Source: Betaproteobacteria bacterium
GTDB taxonomy: Bacteria > Pseudomonadota > Gammaproteobacteria > Burkholderiales > Rhodocyclaceae
Reading direction: 5' to 3'
Length of the DNA: 64,000 nt
Assembly: GCA_016709965.1 (NCBI GenBank)
Contig: JADJLT010000001.1
Coordinates: 1,509,001-1,573,000 of the forward strand
This document shows positions 43,851 through 52,516 of this stretch, one piece after another. The notes under the pieces are model-generated. The model had not been told where the DNA came from. It searched no databases and saw only the letters and a program-made list of their open reading frames with translations. Both the position numbers and the translations under genes were made by a program. Each line of letters opens with the position of its first letter. Position 1 is the first letter of the stretch.

Positions 43851-44252
43851 TCAGGCAATGCAACCGGCATTAAGAATGCCAACGCCGAGGGAAAGTGAAG
43901 CGAGAAATATTCCGGAGGCAAGCTTGCCTTGCGGAATATTCAAATTGATCTGGGGCAGGGCAAATCGCGCCACTATGTAAGCCATGAGCTGTACGGCACA
44001 AGCCACAACGCCCCAGCCGATCATCACGTAGATGTTATGACTGGCCGCCACGGACACGGCAATCGGCAAGGCGTAGCCAACAATCGCGCCGGCCAGGCTA
44101 ACAGCGGCCGCTGTATTGCCCTCGCGGATCAGGCGTAGTTCGTTGTATGGCGTGACAAGGACATACAACGCCAAAAATACGGCGAGCAGGACGATAGCCG
44201 TCGCGAAATAGCCTGCAAAGGCTGGCAAACTGTTGATAACCGGATCGAACAT
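43851..44252 (-). CDS. DUF350 membrane protein
   Basis: 133 residues with four predicted helices and the DUF350 features YNELRLIREGNTAAAVSLAGAIVGYALPI. The start MFDPVINSLPAF has GGGA upstream; the frame is open far upstream but runs into the EAL gene. First of the DUF350-SPFH-DUF4178-microprotein unit. DUF350 (YjfL-type) proteins occur in envelope-stress and polyamine-linked clusters, but no polyamine gene is present here. Confidence 0.88.
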   Translation of the reverse strand: MFDPVINSLPAFAGYFATAIVLLAVFLALYVLVTPYNELRLIREGNTAAAVSLAGAIVGYALPIAVSVAASHNIYVMIGWGVVACAVQLMAYIVARFALPQINLNIPQGKLASGIFLASLSLGVGILNAGCIA

Positions 44253-44304
44253 GGAATATCCCGGGAACAATGACAGCCGATTGTCACCGCTGACCCACAT
44301 TTGT

Positions 44305-45990
44305 TCAAGCTGAACGGGCGAAATACCAAGTGATGAATTCGTCCCGCGGCATCGGCTTGCCATACAGGTAACCCTGCGCATCCTGGCAGCCGAGCGCCAA
44401 TAACTGATCGCGTTGCTCAATGCTCTCGACACCTTCAGCCAGCGAGCACATCCCCAAGTCATGCGTAAGGTCGATGATGGCGCGGACAATCCGCAACCCT
44501 TCGGCAGACGCCGACATGTTGATTACGAATGAACGGTCAATCTTGATTTCATTGATCGGCAGAGTCGCCAGATAACTTAATGAAGAATAACCGGTACCGA
44601 AATCATCCAATGCCAGGCGCACCCCAAGTTCGCGCAGCTTCTTCATCACCGACAAACCAAGCTCACGATCGCCCATCATGGCGGATTCGGTCAACTCGAA
44701 GGTAAATCGTCCAGCAGGAATCCGCCAGGCTTCAAGGCACTGCGCGACCAACTCGGGAAGGTCTGGATCAAGCAGATCGCCCGCGGTCAGGTTAAGGGAA
44801 AGCGAGATATTGACGCCCGCAGCATCCAGAGCCGCACACTGGCGCAAGGCGGCCCGGATCAACCAGTCGGTGAACAAGGTTCGCCAGCCATTTTCTTCGA
44901 TAAGTTCAACGATGATCGGTGGCGCCACCCAGTCACCGTTTCCCCGACGCCAGCGCAAAAGCAATTCAGCACCAAAACATTGCCCGCTAGCAGCATTGAC
45001 CTGAGGTTGCATGTATAGCATCAGAGATTCATGGCGCAGGGCTTGTCTCAATTCCTCGGAAAGCTCATTGCGCAGCAACCAATGTTGTCGCATGCCGAGG
45101 TCAAACAACGCAAAAGCCTCGTTCGCCCCTTGCACACTCGCTCTGGCCAGACGTGCGGCAAGAATGACCTCCTCTGCGTCGCTCCCGTGCTCCGGCAGCA
45201 TTGCCATTCCAATCTCAACATCAAGCATCACAGTACGACCACTCAGCAAGACGACCGGCTCGTCAAACGCCCGTCGAATATGCGTCGCCGCCAGTACCGG
45301 CTGGGCCATTGTTTTCACTTCAGGCAAAAGCAGAATCCACTCGCCTTCATGGCCGACAAAGGCCTGATCTTCTGGACGGAGCAAGCGCTTCAGCTGCTCG
45401 GTCAATAAACCTGGAATGGTTTGCAGTTCTGCTGCCGAAAAGTGCGAAAACGCTCGTCGATTGACCAGCGAAACCGATAGGACGGCGACAGCCCGATCAG
45501 CCTTGGCCATTTCCTGCAGCCGACGCATGGCCACGAACTCGCCAGACAACCCGATCTCGGAAAGTCTGGCCTCCTCCCCAAGCTCAATGGCACAACTGAT
45601 AGCAGCCACCACACTACGTCGGAGGATGGCCAACAGATCCAGCTGAATTCGGCCCACCTGCTGCATATCGCCGAACAAATCTGCTTCACAGCGTGCTACC
45701 GCATGATTGAACATACTAAACATATCTGCGAGGGAAAACCCACTGCTGCTCAGCTTGTGCCAAGAATGCAGCCATTCACGCTGCCAGCCAATATCTGCGA
45801 TCGATAATGGCAGTTCAGCGGTACGCTCGACAAATTTCTGGAGTGCTCCACTGCTGCCAAATCGCTCTGCCACCCACATCAATGCATCCTTCCACACTGA
45901 CGTTAGGGCTCTGAGCGAACGCAGATCCTCTGGACTCAAGCCAAAGGCTGCGTAGTCGATATAGCCGGCGCTAGCCGAGGTAGTAGTCAT
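44305..45990 (-). CDS. EAL-domain c-di-GMP phosphodiesterase
   Basis: 561 residues. An N-terminal helical region of about 150 residues (possible sensor, not recognised), then a GGDEF-like domain without its signature (GHEGEW in its place), then an EAL domain (about 310-555). The EAL domain retains ELLLRW, SLNLTAGDL, FELTES, DDFGTGYSS, IKIDRSF and AEGVES. Predicted active phosphodiesterase. The start MTTTSASAGY overlaps the HD-GYP gene by 20 bases, so the two are coupled. Confidence 0.88.
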   Translation of the reverse strand: MTTTSASAGYIDYAAFGLSPEDLRSLRALTSVWKDALMWVAERFGSSGALQKFVERTAELPLSIADIGWQREWLHSWHKLSSSGFSLADMFSMFNHAVARCEADLFGDMQQVGRIQLDLLAILRRSVVAAISCAIELGEEARLSEIGLSGEFVAMRRLQEMAKADRAVAVLSVSLVNRRAFSHFSAAELQTIPGLLTEQLKRLLRPEDQAFVGHEGEWILLLPEVKTMAQPVLAATHIRRAFDEPVVLLSGRTVMLDVEIGMAMLPEHGSDAEEVILAARLARASVQGANEAFALFDLGMRQHWLLRNELSEELRQALRHESLMLYMQPQVNAASGQCFGAELLLRWRRGNGDWVAPPIIVELIEENGWRTLFTDWLIRAALRQCAALDAAGVNISLSLNLTAGDLLDPDLPELVAQCLEAWRIPAGRFTFELTESAMMGDRELGLSVMKKLRELGVRLALDDFGTGYSSLSYLATLPINEIKIDRSFVINMSASAEGLRIVRAIIDLTHDLGMCSLAEGVESIEQRDQLLALGCQDAQGYLYGKPMPRDEFITWYFARSA

Positions 45991-47278
45991 TGCCAGCCAG
46001 TCCGTAGGCATTGTGTGGCAAGGCCTTGGCAATTCGCAGCGCGGCATTCGCGTCTTCTCGCAGGTCAACGACACGGTAAGAACGCACCAGTATCTTTGCT
46101 GCATCCAACATTACAACCACGCGCGGCTTCGAGCGCTTAACTCGATTTTGCTGGATAACCACCCCTACCTCACCAGTATTCAGTTCAACCAGTGTGCCAA
46201 TCGGATAAAGGCCGACACATTGAACAAATTGCTCCATCAGGGCCGGACTAAACAGTTTGCCTCGCAAATTGTGCAATTCCTCGAGCGCCTCCTGATGACC
46301 GAGCGCTGTCCGGTAGGGCTTGTCCTTGAGCATGGCACAGAAGGAATCAGCGAGGCCGGCAATCTCCGCTGCCAAGCCAATCTGTTCGAATTTCAACCCG
46401 CGCGGATAACCGCTGCCATCCCAGCGCTCATGATGGCGAGACACCGTGAGAATTACTCCATGCGGCAAATTTGCCTGTGAGTAAAGCATTTCCAGCGAAC
46501 TCGCAACATGCGAACGAACCACTTTAAGCTCGGCGACCGAGAATGGCTCCTTTTTAGACAGCAATTCATGGGGAAGCTGTATTTTGCCGATGTCCTGCAT
46601 CATTCCTGTCAGCCCCAGTTCGAGCAGGCGCTCATCGCGCCAGCCAACATGGGTCCCGAGTAGAATCATGTTGACCGCCACGTCCATCGCATGATCGAAG
46701 CTGTACTGGTCATTTTGCTTTAGCCGAAGCAACCACATCACTGCGTCGGGATTGCGTTGCAGGCTGCCCGCAATTTCGCTTAAGCCCTCGCGAATAAGCG
46801 CGATATCGATTTCCTGCCCATCGGAAAACAACTTGAATGCGTCCTGCAAGGCATTTGCCAAAATATCGTATTGAGGCTCGATGCGTGCAAGCTCCCGAGA
46901 CAGCTCTCTAGCTTGATCATTGTCGCTTTGGCTGTGCAGAAAATCCAGAAAACGGCGCCGACGTGACTGGCGCTTTTCCGAAGTAAGCGACATGGCTTCA
47001 TGCTGGCTAGATTTCCGTTCGTCAATGCGATCGCTCTGAAATGGCGAAGCCTTTAGTGGTGCATCTTTTTCGTGCTTCGTTGGGACATAGTGTTCATTTA
47101 ACGAACGTGTACGGTCGATGTAAACGAAACGGCATTTGGATTGGAAAATATCCACTTGATCCGGCGTGGAAATAACAAAGCCCTGGAAGGCAAAGTTGAA
47201 CTCTGTCCAAGGACAATCAGGCTCCGCAACGAACATGCCAATCTTGAGATCAGCGACCGATACAATTTCCATCGTCAT
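45971..47278 (-). CDS. DUF3391/HD-GYP protein, HD motif altered
   Basis: 435 residues. N-terminal DUF3391 (about 3-60, IVSVADLKIGMFV) and a C-terminal HD-GYP domain. The HD motif, normally HDIGK, reads MQDIGK here: Gln replaces the metal-binding His. The other motifs remain (DHAMDVAVN, HHERWDGSGYPRGL, DSFCAM). It may therefore be a weak or inactive phosphodiesterase that acts as a c-di-GMP receptor. Overlaps the EAL gene; starts eight bases after coaX. Confidence 0.88.
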   Translation of the reverse strand: MTMEIVSVADLKIGMFVAEPDCPWTEFNFAFQGFVISTPDQVDIFQSKCRFVYIDRTRSLNEHYVPTKHEKDAPLKASPFQSDRIDERKSSQHEAMSLTSEKRQSRRRRFLDFLHSQSDNDQARELSRELARIEPQYDILANALQDAFKLFSDGQEIDIALIREGLSEIAGSLQRNPDAVMWLLRLKQNDQYSFDHAMDVAVNMILLGTHVGWRDERLLELGLTGMMQDIGKIQLPHELLSKKEPFSVAELKVVRSHVASSLEMLYSQANLPHGVILTVSRHHERWDGSGYPRGLKFEQIGLAAEIAGLADSFCAMLKDKPYRTALGHQEALEELHNLRGKLFSPALMEQFVQCVGLYPIGTLVELNTGEVGVVIQQNRVKRSKPRVVVMLDAAKILVRSYRVVDLREDANAALRIAKALPHNAYGLAGNDYYLG

Positions 47279-47286
47279 TTTTCTGG

Positions 47287-48003
47287 TTATTGCTCAAGCG
47301 CCAGCCGCTTCAAGCCATCAAGCGGAAGATTGTGCGTGACCTTGTGAGGAATAACAAGATGATGCCCAATCAGCTCTGCGTTTCCTCCCGACAACAAACA
47401 GCAGGCGCCACCATCTGCCAGGCGGACAAATGCTCGCTCTATCGCCCCGGCCTGCGCTTCAAGCCCCCCCGAAACTATTGCATCATCGGTACACTGCGGG
47501 TAAGCGGCATACCCACCATTCGCAAATGGCAAGGCTGCCGTTTCACGTGCCAGCGATCGCCGCATCAACTCCGGCCCAGGCAAAATAAAACCACCGAGAA
47601 ATTCACCTTCGGCGTTCATCGTGTCGATCGTGGTTGCCGTACCCGCCATGACCACCAACACCGCCGAATGGCTCATGCCGCGCGCACCGATTAGCGCGCA
47701 CCAGCGGTCGACGCCGAGTTGCTCGGGATTTCGATAGCGATTGGTTACGCCACATCGCGAAAATTCGGAAGTCACCTCCCAAAACACAGGCGACCACCTG
47801 CCAAGCTGTTCACGAATCCGCCCCCCGGCCACCGTACCTGCCACATTGGCAAGTACCACTTTATCGGGATTTGGCCAATCGAGAAGCAGACGCGCCAGTT
47901 GCTCAACATCGGCATGAGCAACTGCGCCTTGGGCCAGCCACTGTGCGCCATCATGTACGCCCCATTTGATGCGGCTATTCCCGCTGTCGAGACAGACAAT
48001 CAT
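47287..48003 (-). CDS. coaX: Type III pantothenate kinase
   Basis: 238-residue CoaX that phosphorylates pantothenate in the first step of coenzyme A synthesis. DSGNSRIKWG (phosphate loop), GVDRWCALIGAR, and GTATTIDTMNAEGEFLGGFILPG are diagnostic. The ATG overlaps the birA stop (ATGA), a common pairing in betaproteobacteria. Confidence 0.96.
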   Translation of the reverse strand: MIVCLDSGNSRIKWGVHDGAQWLAQGAVAHADVEQLARLLLDWPNPDKVVLANVAGTVAGGRIREQLGRWSPVFWEVTSEFSRCGVTNRYRNPEQLGVDRWCALIGARGMSHSAVLVVMAGTATTIDTMNAEGEFLGGFILPGPELMRRSLARETAALPFANGGYAAYPQCTDDAIVSGGLEAQAGAIERAFVRLADGGACCLLSGGNAELIGHHLVIPHKVTHNLPLDGLKRLALEQ

Positions 48004-48791
48004 GCTCGACGCAGGCTGACATCACCTGAAAATATGCGCTCGACATCGCCGGTCACGTCAAGCAGGAGCGCGCCGTCGGCATCGACACCCAGGCAACGTC
48101 CGATTTTCGGCACCGCACCCTCCCCAAGGATTTGCACCACCAAATCCTGCCAGGCGTGATAACGCTGCCATTCCGTTTTTAGGCCAAAAAAGCCGTCGAC
48201 CGCGAAATCGTCCAAAACACGAGCGAGTTGAACCAGGATTGCCACCAATACATCGTGTCGATCGAGGGGGTGTCGACAAGCCTGGCTCAAACCAGCCGCC
48301 GGCTGCGGGAGATCATCCGTCGGCGGCGCCAAGTTGAGGCCAATGCCGACAATCACCTGTGTTCCACGCCGATCAGAAACAACCTCAATCAAAACGCCGG
48401 CCAGCTTGGCGAAACCATCACCAGAACGAAGCAGCACATCGTTAGGCCACTTCAGACAAACCCCCGCAGCACCCAGACTCTCCATTGCACGCGCCAAGCC
48501 GACACCAACCGCCAGTGACAATCCGCTCAGGCTTGCTGCGTTGCCCGAGAAGCGCCATAACACCGAGAATGTCAGACTGGATTCCGGCGATGACAACCAG
48601 TTTCGCCCTCGTCGACCGCGACCAGCAGTTTGCTTGTCGGCCACGATTACCGTTCCATCCGGCACACCATGCGCAGCACGACGCATCAATTCACTGCTGC
48701 TCGAATCGCACTCATCCAGCGCGTCAACATTGAAGCGGCCGGCCAGAATACCCAGCCTTCCCTTCAGCAATACGGGGTCTATCAGTGTCAT
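48000..48791 (-). CDS. birA: Biotin--[acetyl-CoA-carboxylase] ligase
   Basis: 263 residues from the ATG at 48791 (MTLIDPVLLKGRLG). The frame is open for 40 more codons upstream, into ntrC. Catalytic domain with the biotinyl-AMP loop GRGRRGRNW, KWPNDVLL, and VIVGIGLNL. The N-terminal DNA-binding domain of E. coli BirA is absent, so it is a monofunctional ligase that attaches biotin to the carboxylase carrier protein. Lies ten bases after ntrC. Confidence 0.94.
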   Translation of the reverse strand: MTLIDPVLLKGRLGILAGRFNVDALDECDSSSSELMRRAAHGVPDGTVIVADKQTAGRGRRGRNWLSSPESSLTFSVLWRFSGNAASLSGLSLAVGVGLARAMESLGAAGVCLKWPNDVLLRSGDGFAKLAGVLIEVVSDRRGTQVIVGIGLNLAPPTDDLPQPAAGLSQACRHPLDRHDVLVAILVQLARVLDDFAVDGFFGLKTEWQRYHAWQDLVVQILGEGAVPKIGRCLGVDADGALLLDVTGDVERIFSGDVSLRRA

Positions 48792-48801
48792 GCAGCGGAT
48801 T

Positions 48802-50229
48802 TTACTCCGCCGCGTGATCCTTGCTGCCGTCGATGCCCAGTTCAGCGATCTTGCGAGTAATGGTATTGCGGCCAATCCCAAGTGCCTGCGCTGCCTCAAT
48901 CCGCCGACCACCCGTGTGCGCCAGTGCGCGCGAAATCAGGATGCGCTCAAAGACCTGTGAAAGAACACCATGAATATCCGGCACACCACGCGCCAACATT
49001 CGATCAGCTTCGCCAGCGAGCGCACTTTCCCAGTCGGTCGCCAACGATGATGGCGTCGCATCGCGCAACTCTCCTGGCAGATCACCTATCTCGACCTGCT
49101 GCCCTGGTGCCATCACAGTCAGCCAGTGACACAGATTCTCCAATTGACGGACGTTACCCTGAAAATCCAGACCGCTTAGATACTTGAGCGCTGGATCAGA
49201 CAGTCTCTTGGTTTCGACACCGAGCTCCCGTGCACTTTTTTGCAAAAAATGCCGGGTCAGCAGCGGAATATCCTCACGGCGCTCACGCAATGCCGGCAGG
49301 CGAATGCGAATCACGTTAAGGCGGTGAAACAGGTCTTCGCGGAACAGGCCATCTCTGACACGCGTGTCGAGATTCTGGTGCGTAGCGGCGATGACCCGTA
49401 CATTTGCCTTGATCGGGGAATGTCCGCCAACTCGGTAAAAGTGTCCGTCAGACAGCACCCGCAATAACCGCGTCTGCAATTCGGATGGCATATCGCCGAT
49501 TTCATCAAGGAACAGCGTACCGCTTTCCGCTTGCTCGAAACGTCCACGACGCTGGGTCTGAGCGCCGGTGAAAGACCCACGTTCGTGCCCGAATAGTTCG
49601 GACTCAAGCAAATCCTTCGGAATGGCCGCCGTATTGATCGCGATAAACGGCTTGTCAGCTCGCGGACTATGGCGATGCAGGGCACGCGCCACCAATTCCT
49701 TGCCGGACCCTGACTCGCCTGTGATCAGCACCGTAGCGTGAGAGAGCGCGAGTCGACCGATGGCCCGAAAGACCTCCTGCATGGCAGGCGCCTGACCAAG
49801 TATCTCCGGGACCAAGCCCTCCTCCTCGGCTGCACCGCTTTGGTGCATCGATTCATCAATGGCTCGTCGAATCAGCTCAACCGCCTGATCAACATCGAAT
49901 GGCTTTGGCAGGTATTCGAAGGCGCCTCCCTGGAAGGCAGCCACTGCACTTTCCAGATCGGAATAGGCCGTCATGATGATGACAGGCACCGACGGAAATC
50001 GAGTTTTAACCTCCTGCAGCAACTCCAGACCGGACTGCCCCGGCATGCGGATGTCAGACAGCAGCACCTGTGGCGGCTCGATACCCTGTTCAAGCTGCGA
50101 AATAGCCTCGCTAGCCGATGCGTAGCTTTTAAACGGAATTCCCTCGCGCGCGAGGGTCTTTTCCAAGACCCAGCGGATGGAGCGATCGTCGTCTACGATC
50201 CAGACAGGTTTCATATTTTCGTGGCTCAT
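48802..50229 (-). CDS. ntrC: Nitrogen regulator NtrC
   Basis: 475 residues. Receiver domain (VDDD, phospho-Asp in LLSDIRMPG), AAA+ sigma54-activation domain (Walker A GESGSGKE; sigma54-contact loop reads GSFTGA in place of the usual GAFTGA), and a C-terminal Fis-type helix-turn-helix (RRIEAAQALGIGRNTITRKI). Activates sigma54 promoters when nitrogen is scarce, probably including glnA at 57.7 kb, which has matching boxes. In operon with ntrB. Confidence 0.97.
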   Translation of the reverse strand: MSHENMKPVWIVDDDRSIRWVLEKTLAREGIPFKSYASASEAISQLEQGIEPPQVLLSDIRMPGQSGLELLQEVKTRFPSVPVIIMTAYSDLESAVAAFQGGAFEYLPKPFDVDQAVELIRRAIDESMHQSGAAEEEGLVPEILGQAPAMQEVFRAIGRLALSHATVLITGESGSGKELVARALHRHSPRADKPFIAINTAAIPKDLLESELFGHERGSFTGAQTQRRGRFEQAESGTLFLDEIGDMPSELQTRLLRVLSDGHFYRVGGHSPIKANVRVIAATHQNLDTRVRDGLFREDLFHRLNVIRIRLPALRERREDIPLLTRHFLQKSARELGVETKRLSDPALKYLSGLDFQGNVRQLENLCHWLTVMAPGQQVEIGDLPGELRDATPSSLATDWESALAGEADRMLARGVPDIHGVLSQVFERILISRALAHTGGRRIEAAQALGIGRNTITRKIAELGIDGSKDHAAE

Positions 50230-50263
50230 CTTGTCATCGGTATGACTACCACCAAAGCAAGAC

Positions 50264-51325
50264 TCAAGCCTGCTCGACCGGCAGCTTCAGCGTGAAGACC
50301 GTATTACCGGGCCGACTGAAACAATCGATGGTTCCGTGATGATGCTGGATAAAATTCTGGGCGATGGTCAACCCCAAACCGCTCCCTCCCTCACGCCCGG
50401 AAACCAAAGGGTAAAACATCCGTTCACGGATCGCTTCGGGAATCCCCGGGCCGTTGTCGATGACCTTGATCTCCAAAGCCAGGCGATAACATTTTTTGGC
50501 TAGCGTTACCTGCCGCAAGGATCGGGTTCGCAGCACGATATCCCCCTCACCGCCCATGGCCTGTGCCGCATTTCTGGCTATATTCAGCACAGCCTGGATT
50601 AACTGTTCGCGGTCGCCAATCAACTCCGGCAGACTGGTATCGTAGTCCCGCTGAAAATGCAGAGACCCGGGGAATTCAGCCGTCAACAGGCTGCGCACCC
50701 GTTCCAGAATTTCATGAATATTGACCGTCGTCGGCAACATGGCCCGATGCGGCGTAAGAAGGCGCTGCATCAGATCCTGTAGACGATCAGCTTCCTTGAT
50801 GATGACTTGCGTGTACTCCTTGAGCGATGGATTGCCCAACTCATGCTCCAGCAATTGAGCCGCCCCCCGAATGCCACCCAGTGGATTCTTGATTTCGTGG
50901 GCCAGATTACGGATCAGTTCACGACTGACCTGCTGCTGCTCGATCAGACGCTCTTCTCGCGTCGACGCCAGATGGTGCTGAATCGGCTGCAACTCAAGCA
51001 GCAGGCGAACCCCCGGCGCGATATCCGGACGCAACGGCGTAACCGTGCAGTTGATGTGAAGCACTTCACCATCACTGCGCTTCAATTCGACATTCTGACC
51101 GGTGTAACCCCAGTTATTGAGCAAGCCATTATTGAGAGCCCCCTGAAGGGTCGCCGAGCAGGTACACACTGCGGACAAGGTTTTACCGATCACCGCACGG
51201 CTGCTCACCGCCAGGAGATTTTCCCCCGCCGCGTTAACGTAACGGATAGCGAGCTGCTCATCGATCAACAGCACGGCAGAGGCCAGCAAATCGAGGCCGG
51301 CAAAGGAAGCGTGAGTGACATTCAT
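50264..51325 (-). CDS. ntrB: Nitrogen sensor kinase NtrB
   Basis: 353 residues from MNVTHASFAGLDLLA. PAS domain (about 8-115), HisKA with phospho-His in LAHEIKNPLGGIRGAAQLLEHE, and HATPase (NIARNAAQAMGG, DNGPGIPE, GGSGLGLTIA). It has no membrane segment and responds to PII in the family. An earlier in-frame ATG at 51397 is possible; neither start has a strong ribosome site. Divergent from the RND adaptor gene. Confidence 0.95.
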   Translation of the reverse strand: MNVTHASFAGLDLLASAVLLIDEQLAIRYVNAAGENLLAVSSRAVIGKTLSAVCTCSATLQGALNNGLLNNWGYTGQNVELKRSDGEVLHINCTVTPLRPDIAPGVRLLLELQPIQHHLASTREERLIEQQQVSRELIRNLAHEIKNPLGGIRGAAQLLEHELGNPSLKEYTQVIIKEADRLQDLMQRLLTPHRAMLPTTVNIHEILERVRSLLTAEFPGSLHFQRDYDTSLPELIGDREQLIQAVLNIARNAAQAMGGEGDIVLRTRSLRQVTLAKKCYRLALEIKVIDNGPGIPEAIRERMFYPLVSGREGGSGLGLTIAQNFIQHHHGTIDCFSRPGNTVFTLKLPVEQA

Positions 51326-51424
51326 GCCCGATATTGTAGCCAGTTGAGGCTCAATCCTGATGACAACTTGCGTTACTGACCAATCGTTCATTATCATGCA
51401 GGTCTGGCAACCGGACCCGGAACA

Positions 51425-52513
51425 ATGTTCAAGACCACCGCATGCTTTATACCGCTGCTGCTTGGCGCAACCGCGCTCTTGACCGGCTGTCAGGAGAATG
51501 ACCCACCGCCATCAACAGCTCGGGTTGTTTTGGTACAAGCAGCGGCCGAGACGCCCTCCACAAGCGCTGTCTATACGGGCGAGATCCGCGCCCGACATGA
51601 AATCGACCTTTCCTTCCGCGTAGGTGGCAAGATCGTAGCGCGGCTGGTCGATGCAGGGGCCGAAGTCAAGGCCGGACAGCCACTTGCCCGCCTCGATCCC
51701 AATGATTTGGAACTTGCCGCAAGCGCCGCTCGCGCGCAGTTAAGCGCTGCAGAAAGCGACCACACCACCGCCCGATCTGAACGCGAACGATACGCCGATC
51801 TGCTCTCCCGTAAATTTGTCAGTCAAGCGGCATTTGATGCCAAAAATAATGCACTCAGCAGTGCCAGGGCTCGCCTGGAGCAAGCCCGTTCGCAGAGCCG
51901 GATAGCCGGCAACCAGTCTGTGTATGGAACCTTGAGTAGCGAAACCCCGTCCGTTGTCACCGCAGTCGTTGCCGAAGCGGGACAGGTGGTCGGCGCAGGC
52001 CAAACCGTGTTGCGCATTGCTCGACCGGATGAAAAAGAGGTAGCCATTTCGATTCCGGAAAACCGGATCGCTGAACTGAAGGCGGCAAAAAATCTCGTGG
52101 TCAGCCTGTGGGCCGCCCCGAAAATCGCCATGCACGGCGAATTGCGGGAGCTTTCACCTGCAGCCGATCCTGCAACCCGCACCTACGCGGCGCGCATCAG
52201 CATACCCAAGGCACCGCCGGAAGTCCGTCTCGGCATGACGGCCCGTGTCGCGCTGGACGGTAGCGCCGAGTCAACCTTGCTGGTTCCGCTAAGCGCGGTC
52301 ATCGACCTCGGGCACGGCCCAATGGTACATATCGTCAAGGATGGCAAAGTTCTCACGCGCTCTGTTCAGGTTGCCAGGTTTCGCGAGGATGGCGTTGCAC
52401 TCGCCGGAGGCGTGGAAGCCGGCGAACTGGTTATTGTCAGCGGCGCAGGAAGGCTGGTCGATGACCAGGAAGTTCAGCCCAAGCCCCTGACCCCGGCGGA
52501 TCGGCAGCGCTAA
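51425..52513 (+). CDS. RND efflux periplasmic adaptor lipoprotein
   Basis: 362 residues. Lipobox LLTGC (signal MFKTTACFIPLLLGATALLTGC), lipoyl/barrel-sandwich halves around a short coiled coil, and a beta-barrel region (VSLWAAPKIAMHGELRELSPAADPATRTY). Membrane-fusion subunit of a tripartite pump with the next gene. No outer-membrane channel gene follows, so a shared TolC-type channel is expected. Substrate unknown. Confidence 0.93.
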   Translation: MFKTTACFIPLLLGATALLTGCQENDPPPSTARVVLVQAAAETPSTSAVYTGEIRARHEIDLSFRVGGKIVARLVDAGAEVKAGQPLARLDPNDLELAASAARAQLSAAESDHTTARSERERYADLLSRKFVSQAAFDAKNNALSSARARLEQARSQSRIAGNQSVYGTLSSETPSVVTAVVAEAGQVVGAGQTVLRIARPDEKEVAISIPENRIAELKAAKNLVVSLWAAPKIAMHGELRELSPAADPATRTYAARISIPKAPPEVRLGMTARVALDGSAESTLLVPLSAVIDLGHGPMVHIVKDGKVLTRSVQVARFREDGVALAGGVEAGELVIVSGAGRLVDDQEVQPKPLTPADRQR

Positions 52514-52516
52514 GCC

